From the NCBI GenBank assembly GCA_024687205.1, contig JAILES010000050.1:1-41172 (forward strand): DNA of 41,172 nt. Direction: 5' to 3'. The DNA comes from Lachnospiraceae bacterium. GTDB taxonomy: Bacteria > Bacillota > Clostridia > Lachnospirales > Lachnospiraceae. Below, in pieces: positions 17,090 through 24,015 of this stretch (its first letter is position 1; the number at the start of each line of letters is the position of its first letter). The translations under genes were made by a program, and so were the position numbers. The notes under the pieces are model-generated. The model made no database searches. It was not told the origin of the DNA and saw only the letters and a program-made list of their open reading frames with translations.

Positions 17090-18079
17090 TTATTTATACA
17101 GCTTATTGATTGCCTGCAGTTCTTTTTTGAAGCGCTTCACTACTTCTTCGGGACCGACTATCTCCACTCCTGTCCCCAGTGCAAACACCCAGCCGAAAAA
17201 CTGATCGCTGAGAGCCACTTCCACCGTCGTTTCCGACCACCCTTCCTGCTTTATCCTGCTGATAAAGATCTCCTTGCCGAAACGGTCGAGGATCACGCCC
17301 ACCAGTTCATTCTTGAAGCGCAGCCTTACTTTCACCGGCTCTCCGCCGAACATACCGAAGCTTCTCCTTCCGTATGCGGCCATATCAAAATCCCTGAAAA
17401 GTTCACGTCCTTCACGCTTCGCTTCCATGATCTTAATATTGCGGATCTTGTCCACGCGGTAATGTTTTATCTTCTCCGCTTCCGCATCATAAGCGATCAG
17501 ATAATAGTTCTCATCATCCCAGGTCAGGGCCCAGGGACTTACGTCATAACGCGTATCCCTCTTCGGCTCCATCTCCTTCTGCAGGTTCCACTGCATATAT
17601 TCAAAGCTTATCCTCTTATTGTTGGAGATCGCATTGTGTATGTCATCCACTATGTAGTAGATACTTTCGTTCATGGTCTTGATGCGTCCCTGCACCACCA
17701 CCTGGCGCTTCATCTGCTGCGCCTCGTAATCGCTGGCAAGACTTGTCAGTTTCTTTATAAGTTCTCCGGACTTTCTCTCGGTAATGAACTTCGACGACTG
17801 TATGGCATCCACCAGCAGCTTCAGCTCCGCAATATCAAACTGCTTTTTCCCCACACGGTAGAAGTACTCGCGTCCCCTTCTTTCACCGATGATATCGATG
17901 CCCAGCACTCTCAGTGCTTCCATGTCATCGTAGAGGCTCTTCCTGTCGGCGGTCACGTCATAGGCTTCCAGCTCCCTCTGTATCTCGACCAGGGTAAGGG
18001 CATGCTCATCATCCGTCCTCTCCTGCATGATACGGCTGAGATAATAGAGTTTCAGTTTCTGATTGTTTCCCTTCGGCAT
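17090..18079 (-). CDS. WYL-domain transcriptional regulator
   Basis: This 329-residue protein has an N-terminal winged helix (about 5-75) with TADRKSLYDDMEALRVLGIDI, a middle domain, a WYL domain (about 140-230) with RYDVSPWALTWDDENYYLIAYD, and a C-terminal WCX-like extension. WYL proteins are ligand-responsive regulators; some bind oligonucleotides or nucleotides. AAAGGAGG precedes the ATG. It lies between the MetRS-like gene (18 nt upstream) and the LRR lipoprotein (1 nt downstream), so it may regulate this same operon (inference). Confidence 0.9.
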   Translation of the reverse strand: MPKGNNQKLKLYYLSRIMQERTDDEHALTLVEIQRELEAYDVTADRKSLYDDMEALRVLGIDIIGERRGREYFYRVGKKQFDIAELKLLVDAIQSSKFITERKSGELIKKLTSLASDYEAQQMKRQVVVQGRIKTMNESIYYIVDDIHNAISNNKRISFEYMQWNLQKEMEPKRDTRYDVSPWALTWDDENYYLIAYDAEAEKIKHYRVDKIRNIKIMEAKREGRELFRDFDMAAYGRRSFGMFGGEPVKVRLRFKNELVGVILDRFGKEIFISRIKQEGWSETTVEVALSDQFFGWVFALGTGVEIVGPEEVVKRFKKELQAINKLYK

Positions 18080-18097
18080 GACCGTCCTCCTTTACAC

Positions 18098-20074
18098 TCA
18101 GTTTTCTTTTGCAAACTGCCACTCAGGCTTTGCGAAGAAATCCACCCTCGGTTCGAGGAATTTCATCTTATGCTCACTGATGTCTTCAACATAGACAGCT
18201 AAAGGATCTAGTATGTAGTCCCAGCTGAAAAGCTTCTCATCCACGTTCAGATACTCCCCGAACTTCTCGCAGCCCCAGGGTGCCAGCGGATGCAGAAGCA
18301 CAGCCATTACCTTCACGGAATACCAGATGTCCGTAAGCAGCTTGGTCCAGGCTTCTCGGTCCGGCGAATCGCCGATCTCCTTGGAACCTGCTGCCCAGAT
18401 CTTACTTACCTCGCGGATGTAATCATCCAGCAGATAAGATATCCTGTGGAAATCGCAGTTGTACATATGGCGTTCGTATTCATCCGCTTTCTCCTGGGCC
18501 ATCTTCTTTATCTCTTCGGAAGGTTCTCCTCCCGGAAGTTTTCCGTCCAGATAATTCTGCGTCATATAGAAGCAGGAACGTATCAGTCTGTTGTATACGT
18601 TTGTCAGCAGGCTTCCTTCCTTGATCACCGGATCGGCGCCCTTGCGTTCTTCCTCGGGAAGATATACCTGAGGCTTGAAGCCCGTGCTCTTATTGGATAA
18701 GCCGAGACTTATGAAGTGCATCCTCAGCTGCTCCGGCGAATAGTACTCCAGCAGATCCTCGGCCATGGGCGGCTTTATATCGGAACTGGAGCTTGCCTTC
18801 GTATCCATGAAAAGTATATGCCTGTTGGGAATGATGTTGGGCTTTCTCACATTTCCCAGGGCATCGAACATGCCCATCTCGGCTATCGCATAGAAGTAGA
18901 TATTATCTTCACCGATGAACTGATACACTTGGGCATCGTCGTCATTCCACCACTTCTGCCATTCATCATCGGCGCAGCCCTTTTCCTTCAGATAGGTTCT
19001 CGTGAAGGATATGGGTGCCCACAGGGACTCAGGCCATACCCAGAAGGTCAGATCCTTCTGGTCTTCCTTATCGGGAACGGGCACGCCCCATTCCACATTC
19101 CCCGAAAGCCTGAAGGGTACCAGTGTCTTGCCCGCGGTATAATGGATGTTGCGGCTTTCCAGCACCTTCCTTGCTTTATCCCTGTCATCAAGGGACCTGA
19201 ACCTGCACATTACGGATTTTCTCTTTTCCTCATCCACATACTCATGCTCGGGGAACTCCGCGAACAGCGCCTCCGTATCGATATCCTCGAGATACTTCTT
19301 CGGTATATGAACGAGAGGCTTCTCCAGGAATTCATCTATGATGGTCACCGCATATTTACGCATGTTTGATCTGGCGCGGATATCATCATTGTAAGCCTTC
19401 AGTGAATCGATATCCTCTTCCAGCTTGTAATACCAGTTCGTCACATCCACGAAGGAAGGCTTCTTTCCCGAAAGCACACTGATGGGATCGATGAGTTCCT
19501 GGGGCATATACTGGTGTCCTAAGGAACACTCGTCAGCATAAGCCTTATCGGAACAGCAGCCTTCTATCGGACAGCGTCCCACCACCTGTCTTCCGTTCAG
19601 TATCACACCCAGCTCATCATCATAGAACTGAGGCGTTGACAGCTTCTCAAGATAGCCCTTTTCATAAAGGGTATTGAAGACCTCGGCCGATACCTTATCA
19701 TGCATCTTCGCACTCTCGCCGAGCGCCGAGGCCCCGAAGTAATTAAGGCTGATGCCGTATTTATCCAGCGTCGCCTTCTGCTTTATGTGATTGCCTTCCA
19801 CATATTCCTTAATGCTCTTATCGTAGCCTTCTTCCTTGAGCTTCCTGTAGCTCTCGAGTGCCGGCGAACCGTAGCAGTCGGTTCCCGATACGAAGATGAC
19901 ATTCTCCCTGCCTATCCTGTCTCTCATAAATCTCGCAAAGACGTCCGCATGCACGAACATCCCGCCCACGTGTCCGAAGTGGAGCTCCTTATTTCCGTAG
20001 GGCATGCCCCCGGTGATCACACATCTCTTCGGGAATACCGGCTTCTCTCCCGGTCTGATCCTGTCGTTATACAT
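18098..20074 (-). CDS. MetRS-like class I aminoacyl-tRNA synthetase with degenerate KMSKS
   Basis: This 658-residue protein follows methionyl-tRNA synthetase layout. The HIGH signature is HFGH (32-35), followed by FVSGTDCYGSPA. A zinc knuckle with CPIEGC...DEC...GH lies near 168-187. WGVPVP, TFWVWPESLWAPISF and QFIGEDNIYFY follow. At the expected KMSKS position the sequence is KASSSS (426-431): the first Lys is kept but the second is replaced by Ser. An insertion of about 75 residues (about 250-325) separates the zinc domain from the WGVPVP segment. It lacks the C-terminal EMAP/tRNA-binding domain of many bacterial MetRS. It could be the functional MetRS of a divergent type or a paralogue with altered activity; the window does not tell. 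Confidence 0.8.
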   Translation of the reverse strand: MYNDRIRPGEKPVFPKRCVITGGMPYGNKELHFGHVGGMFVHADVFARFMRDRIGRENVIFVSGTDCYGSPALESYRKLKEEGYDKSIKEYVEGNHIKQKATLDKYGISLNYFGASALGESAKMHDKVSAEVFNTLYEKGYLEKLSTPQFYDDELGVILNGRQVVGRCPIEGCCSDKAYADECSLGHQYMPQELIDPISVLSGKKPSFVDVTNWYYKLEEDIDSLKAYNDDIRARSNMRKYAVTIIDEFLEKPLVHIPKKYLEDIDTEALFAEFPEHEYVDEEKRKSVMCRFRSLDDRDKARKVLESRNIHYTAGKTLVPFRLSGNVEWGVPVPDKEDQKDLTFWVWPESLWAPISFTRTYLKEKGCADDEWQKWWNDDDAQVYQFIGEDNIYFYAIAEMGMFDALGNVRKPNIIPNRHILFMDTKASSSSDIKPPMAEDLLEYYSPEQLRMHFISLGLSNKSTGFKPQVYLPEEERKGADPVIKEGSLLTNVYNRLIRSCFYMTQNYLDGKLPGGEPSEEIKKMAQEKADEYERHMYNCDFHRISYLLDDYIREVSKIWAAGSKEIGDSPDREAWTKLLTDIWYSVKVMAVLLHPLAPWGCEKFGEYLNVDEKLFSWDYILDPLAVYVEDISEHKMKFLEPRVDFFAKPEWQFAKEN

Positions 20075-20093
20075 AGCAACCTCTCTTTTATGT

Positions 20094-20141
20094 TGTTCTT
20101 GTTAATTAATGTTCTTGTTAGTAAACGTCCTTTTGAATATA
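20094..20141 (-). promoter_or_regulatory. leader of the MetRS-like gene: extended -10 and two direct repeats
   Basis: The minus strand has TGGTATATT (-10 TATATT at 20136-20141), then two exact 11-bp direct repeats (plus strand TGTTCTTGTTA at 20110-20120 and 20094-20104, 16-bp period) in the short leader. The leader (about 60 nt) is too short for a T-box. The repeats could be a regulator site. Confidence 0.45.
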
Positions 20142-20217
20142 CCACGTTTGCGGCTTTTTTTCATCCCCCCGCTGATTTCCGCGCTTGCTCTCTCTCGCAC
20201 CATTTGAGCCACATGTC

Positions 20218-20376
20218 TCATCCGATCACAACATTTTTGCCGTTATTTTTCCCGTAGTAGAGATTATCATCCGCCTTGTCGATCCATTTGTCGATGGACT
20301 CGATATCGCCTTTAAAAGCAAAGCCGATGGTCACATGCACGACAAATGTAAATTTCCTTATTCTGTTTTCATCCAT
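20218..20376 (-). pseudogene. C-terminal remnant of a GGDEF domain
   Basis: A 52-codon frame with ATG at 20376 reads like the last third of a GGDEF domain: VVHVTIGFAFKGD, then WIDKADDNLYYGKNNGKNVV. These correspond to the conserved VTVSIG and ADxALYxAKxxGRN segments. The catalytic GGDEF motif is missing. Its ATG overlaps the stop codon of the HAD-type gene upstream by 8 nt. It is therefore either a relic of a deleted diguanylate cyclase or a very short translated product. Confidence 0.7.
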
Positions 20377-20968
20377 TTACTTTACCCCTTATCATGTCCC
20401 AGTTGCAGCAACGTATGTAGTTTTCTCCGGGGAGTGTCACGTCGTGGTTCCACGGCCTGTCATATACCATCACCTTCAAATCCGGCAGATGCTCAAAAAA
20501 CTTAAATGCGTGAGGCGAATCCTCCACGGCAATATCAAAATGCATCTTATAATAATCTTCAAGCTCCAGGCTGAAGTCGCTGTTCTTTATGAAGCTGTCA
20601 CGCCCGTACTTATTAAGGCAGTACAGCTTCACGCGTTCCAACCCGTGTCTGTCCAGCCATTCCCGCGATGCCTCATAAGCACTGTAAGGCCGGCCGGTTA
20701 TGATCGATACCCTGTGTCCCTCATCTATCCAGCTGTTTACGCTATCGGAAGCTCCCTCTGTCTCTTCATATGCCAAAAGCACTTCCGGCTTGTGCCCCTC
20801 GATCATCAGAAGCTCGTATTCTTCGTCCGTCAGCGAAAACGACTCCTGCAGATTGAAGAATCTTATCTTTTCATAAGGCACCTGCTTACCGAACAGCCTT
20901 TTCGCTATGCCGGAGAAGTACCTCGCCGTCTCACACAGACAGTCATCAAAATCAACATATATATTCAT
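20369..20968 (-). CDS. HAD-superfamily 5'(3')-deoxyribonucleotidase-like protein
   Basis: This 199-residue protein has HAD motif I as DFDDCLCET near the N-terminus, a TGRP motif II region (SIITGRP) and motif IV EDSPHAF. This pattern resembles the NT5C-type (PF06941) phosphatases. The chosen ATG has GGGAGGA 5 nt upstream; a frame extending six codons further (ATG at 20986) would overlap the preceding stop but lacks its own site. It is probably a cytoplasmic nucleotide or small-molecule phosphatase, co-transcribed with the MBL hydrolase upstream. Confidence 0.75.
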   Translation of the reverse strand: MNIYVDFDDCLCETARYFSGIAKRLFGKQVPYEKIRFFNLQESFSLTDEEYELLMIEGHKPEVLLAYEETEGASDSVNSWIDEGHRVSIITGRPYSAYEASREWLDRHGLERVKLYCLNKYGRDSFIKNSDFSLELEDYYKMHFDIAVEDSPHAFKFFEHLPDLKVMVYDRPWNHDVTLPGENYIRCCNWDMIRGKVNG

Positions 20969-20982
20969 GCTTCCTCCCGCTC

Positions 20983-21810
20983 TCATACTTCTTCCCCGGA
21001 ATGCACATACCCCAGCTTCTCTCCCATGATGCCCTTCATCAGTTCATACGCCGCAAGCCCCGTACAATGACAGGTCACAAACTTTGTCGGATACTTCTTA
21101 AGCTCCCGCGCGATCTCCTCGACCTCTCTTATCTCGCTGTCGCTGTAATCACTTTTCTTCATCAGATGAAATCCGCTGATCACCATATCCGGCGCATTCC
21201 CGTACCTGCTCATATACTCATCGAGTATGCTCAGGATTCCGTTGTGCGCACAACCCGACATCAGAACCGTCCTTCCCTTTTCCATGACCCGCAGGAAATG
21301 CTCATGTCCGAAATCATCTCTCTGATATCCGTCTCCCCTGCGCACAAGAAGCTTTCTGTTAGTCGACGGCAGCTCGTGACTTCTGCTCTTTATTGTGAAG
21401 AGCTCCAGCTCATCATCTATCACCAGATCTCCACGTACTGCCCTCAGCTGCCTGCTTTCCCTGATGGCTTTATCAATCCCGATATATCTGAACCTCGGCT
21501 CCGCACCCTCTCCGTCATCGGCATAGTAATCCCCGTCCGCCGATTCCTGCATGTAAATGTCCGCCCTATCATTGATCTTCAAAAAAGGCATGATCCCGCC
21601 GGAATGATCATAATGTCCGTGGCTCAGGATCACGGTATCAACTTTTGAAAGATCAACGCCGACAGCTGCGGCATTTTTAAGCGTTTCTTCGGAAGGCCCC
21701 AGATCCAGGAGGAGCCTGTGCTTTTCCGTCTCAACATAAAAAGAAAGACCGTGCGCAAATGCGCATCCGATACGTCCTTCAGTATTTTCAATAAGATTTA
21801 TGATCTTCAC
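20983..21810 (-). CDS. metallo-beta-lactamase-fold hydrolase (COG1237-like)
   Basis: This 275-residue protein has the metal motif SHGHYDHSGG (His64, His66, Asp68, His69), then VLMSGCAHNGI and a late CHCTG motif. This set is typical of the COG1237 group named after the 7,8-dihydropterin-6-methyl-4-(ribofuranosyl)-aminobenzene phosphate synthase; in bacteria the substrate is usually unknown. The protein is cytoplasmic. It lies 12 nt after the small membrane protein gene and directly before the HAD gene. Confidence 0.87.
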   Translation of the reverse strand: MKIINLIENTEGRIGCAFAHGLSFYVETEKHRLLLDLGPSEETLKNAAAVGVDLSKVDTVILSHGHYDHSGGIMPFLKINDRADIYMQESADGDYYADDGEGAEPRFRYIGIDKAIRESRQLRAVRGDLVIDDELELFTIKSRSHELPSTNRKLLVRRGDGYQRDDFGHEHFLRVMEKGRTVLMSGCAHNGILSILDEYMSRYGNAPDMVISGFHLMKKSDYSDSEIREVEEIARELKKYPTKFVTCHCTGLAAYELMKGIMGEKLGYVHSGEEV

Positions 21811-21822
21811 TTCTTCAACCTC

Positions 21823-22323
21823 TCACGGGTTCTCGTCTTTCGCATATTTATTGGTAATGATCAGGTTCACCAGCAGGAACAGTCCCAGAATCACATCTGC
21901 CGGGAAGAACCTCGTAAGCAAATCAATCTGGCTAAAGCCTATCACAAGCGATCCGAAAGTAAATGCCACAAAGGCCAGAACCAGATTAATTATGGCCGAC
22001 ACTACCCCATTCAGGGAATGAGCAAGATAAAATCCGTATTTGCCATCCCTAAACGCCCTTCCGCAAAAGAACAGATTCAAGACCAGCTTCACTATCACGA
22101 CCAGCAGCATCACTCCCATCAAAATAAGAAAAAAAACTCTGAATCCCTGCGATACGGTATCCAGTATGGGAGTCGGCGAACCGTCAAGCGTCCCCGTCGG
22201 CGGATCTTTTATTTCCCCGATAAGTCCTCCGGTGATAACGACCAGGACCTCGCCGATCAAAATATCGCCGAACAGGAGTCCCAGACATGTCAGCGCTGTA
22301 ATGCGCTTGATCAAAAACTTCAT
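21823..22323 (-). CDS. small integral membrane protein, unknown function
   Basis: This 166-residue protein has about four membrane segments (near 10-33, 60-88, 105-128 and 135-158) and a Pro/Thr-rich extracytoplasmic loop between the first two. No family is recognised. It is the first gene of the operon leading into the MBL hydrolase and HAD phosphatase genes. Confidence 0.65.
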   Translation of the reverse strand: MKFLIKRITALTCLGLLFGDILIGEVLVVITGGLIGEIKDPPTGTLDGSPTPILDTVSQGFRVFFLILMGVMLLVVIVKLVLNLFFCGRAFRDGKYGFYLAHSLNGVVSAIINLVLAFVAFTFGSLVIGFSQIDLLTRFFPADVILGLFLLVNLIITNKYAKDENP

Positions 22324-22423
22324 TATCCCCTGCGATCACCTTTCATAATCTGCTGTTTAAACTGTTATTATTTTATCACAGAGGTATTTATGTGGCTATG
22401 CTTTTGTTTGGTGGTTTTTCCTC

Positions 22424-22452
22424 TTGGCAGAAAGAGTTCTGTCGGATATAAT
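22424..22452 (+). promoter_or_regulatory. near-consensus plus-strand promoter upstream of repeat array A
   Basis: TTGGCA (22424-22429) and TATAAT (22447-22452) are spaced by exactly 17 bp. Start of transcription near 22459 would put array A in a ~500-nt leader of the PD-(D/E)XK-like gene or in a separate non-coding transcript. No gene is recognised between 22453 and 22642. Confidence 0.65.
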
Positions 22453-22642
22453 ATGGGAAGTTGGATCATCTTATATCGTAGGATTCGTTATTAGTAGTCT
22501 CCGTGCCCCGATTCGGGAGCGCGGTATTCCAAAAGATTTTCACTTAATTTGCGTATCTGTTCCCAGAGGAACGGATCGTGTTGTATGGTACGTACTTTTT
22601 GAGGCTTCAATCGTATGTAGTTCGAAGCATAAACACTGTTTC

Positions 22643-22905
22643 GGGGCCCATATCCGCGGCGGCTGGCAATATAGGCCACTGGCCGTGAAAGCTCGTGGGG
22701 CCCAAGCCCGCGGATGATGGCGATATAGGCCACAGACCGTGGAAGTCCGTGGGGCCCATACCCGTGATAACTGGCGATATAGGCCACAGACCGTGGAAGT
22801 CCGTAGGGCCCATACCCGTGATAACTGGCAATATAGGCCACAAGCCCCGAAAACCCGTGGGGCCCATACCCGTGATAACTGGCGATATAGGCCACAAAAC
22901 AAGCA
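22643..22905 (+). repeat. 54-bp tandem repeat array A (five units)
   Basis: Units begin with GGGCCC-type words at 22643, 22697, 22751, 22805 and 22859, exactly 54 bp apart; the last is truncated near 22905. The consensus unit starts GGGGCCCATACCCGTGATAA, then has CTGGCGATATAGGCCACAGA and ends CCGTGGAAGTCCGT. Because 54 is a multiple of three, frames stay open on both strands and create spurious Gly/Pro-rich open frames. The reverse complement contains CCCCACG(A/G)(A/G)CTTTCACGG-type words shared with array B, so the two arrays are one family in opposite orientation. Confidence 0.92.
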
Positions 22906-22962
22906 AAAAGCAAAACCACAAGCCAGAAATGCCAACAGAACAAAGCACAAAGGAGGTGCAAA

Positions 22963-23763
22963 ATGCAGGAATATCTCAAAATGATGAAAAAAAGAGCCGA
23001 AGAACTAAAAGCAGCCATTGAAACAGCAGGAAAAATCAAGTTTCCGGAGGGACGTCTGCGCATATCACATAACGGCAGATATATCCACTACTATCATGTG
23101 CTTCCGGGAGAAGATAAAAGCGGAAAGTATATAACGGACAAGAAAAGCGAGATCGTAAAAAAACTCGCTCAGAAGAATTATACAAAGAAGTTTCTGTCAA
23201 CGGCCGAGAAAGAATTGTCAAGATTGGAGCACAGTATCAGTCTGCTCGTCAACACAGATGCGGATCGGCCATATCAGCTGCTGCCTGATAAACGCAAGGA
23301 ACTTGTCGAGCCTTATCTGATGACCGACGAGCTGTATGCTGCGCAATGGGAGAAGGAAGAATTCAAAGCAAGTACATTTATGCCGGAAGGAAAGATCTTT
23401 GAGACTCGTAAAGGTGAAAAGGTACGCTCCAAGTCAGAGGCGATAATCGCTGATATGCTGTTCGAACTGGGGATACCATACCGCTATGAACAGCTGCTGA
23501 TGTTAAAAGATAAAAAGGTCAGGTATCCGGACTTTACCCTGCTTAAAGTAAAAAGCCGGGAAGTGATCTATCTGGAACACTTCGGACTGCTGGATGATGA
23601 GGAGTACAGGAACGGCTGCATGAACAAGCTTCGCGAGTATATGAGCAGCGGGATCTATCCCGGCAAAAATCTGATGGTGACGTTTGAAAGCAGCGATAAT
23701 CCCCTGGATATCGGCGCTATAAGAAAAATGTTCAGGGAACTGTTTACCGCAGGAAAAATGTAA
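22963..23763 (+). CDS. PD-(D/E)XK nuclease-like protein of unknown role
   Basis: This 266-residue protein starts at an ATG with a perfect AAAGGAGG 7 nt upstream. The N-terminal third is charged and helical. The C-terminal half has RSKSEAIIADMLFELGIPYRYEQ (here split: Glu159, then GIPYRYE), VRYPDFTLL (Asp190) and VIYLEHFGLLDDEEY (Glu205). This matches the restriction-endonuclease-fold pattern seen in DUF559/UvrD-associated nucleases, with His in place of the canonical Lys. No helicase or methylase is adjacent. It lies directly downstream of repeat array A. Confidence 0.7.
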   Translation: MQEYLKMMKKRAEELKAAIETAGKIKFPEGRLRISHNGRYIHYYHVLPGEDKSGKYITDKKSEIVKKLAQKNYTKKFLSTAEKELSRLEHSISLLVNTDADRPYQLLPDKRKELVEPYLMTDELYAAQWEKEEFKASTFMPEGKIFETRKGEKVRSKSEAIIADMLFELGIPYRYEQLLMLKDKKVRYPDFTLLKVKSREVIYLEHFGLLDDEEYRNGCMNKLREYMSSGIYPGKNLMVTFESSDNPLDIGAIRKMFRELFTAGKM

Positions 23764-23844
23764 AAGAAGCGTAAACATTAATGATTGGTTTGTAATGCTG
23801 ATGCGCATGGCGGGAAGGCATAAAAGCAATGCCGCGGCCGGCGG

Positions 23845-23873
23845 TTGTATTTTCAGCGCAAATCCCGTACAAT
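23845..23873 (+). promoter_or_regulatory. promoter upstream of the 567-residue protein
   Basis: TTGTAT and TACAAT separated by 17 bp. The leader to the ATG at 24016 is about 135 nt and contains a 33-bp tandem duplication. Confidence 0.5.
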
Positions 23874-23941
23874 CTTATAAAAGGTTCGACCAAAGATAGA
23901 TGATTATCATAAAGAAAATCGAACAATAGGGAGAGGATTTT

Positions 23942-24007
23942 CTTAAAGAGGCTCGCGCCAACGTAAAAGAGCATCTTAAAGAGCTTAGACCTAACGCAAA
24001 GGAGTAT
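23942..24007 (+). repeat. 33-bp imperfect tandem duplication with coding character
   Basis: Two 33-bp copies (23942-23974 and 23975-24007) agree at 24 of 33 positions. In one frame they read LKEARANVKEH and LKELRPNAKEY, with the pattern LKExRxNxKE kept. That frame has no start codon; it opens after a TAG and ends at a TGA overlapping the ATG of the next gene. It looks like the end of a lost coding sequence. Confidence 0.6.
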
Positions 24008-24015
24008 CTGACAGG

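Noticed and set aside
20075..20217. T-box riboswitch ahead of the MetRS-like gene
   Set aside because: The predicted leader is only about 60 nt and no T-box consensus is visible.
22643..22905. CRISPR array
   Set aside because: Whole units repeat without unique spacers, and no cas genes are present.
22491..23063. Long open frames on both strands across array A (Gly/Pro/Tyr-rich repeats)
   Set aside because: The 54-bp period keeps any frame open; there is no ribosome site at their starts and several frames are open at once.
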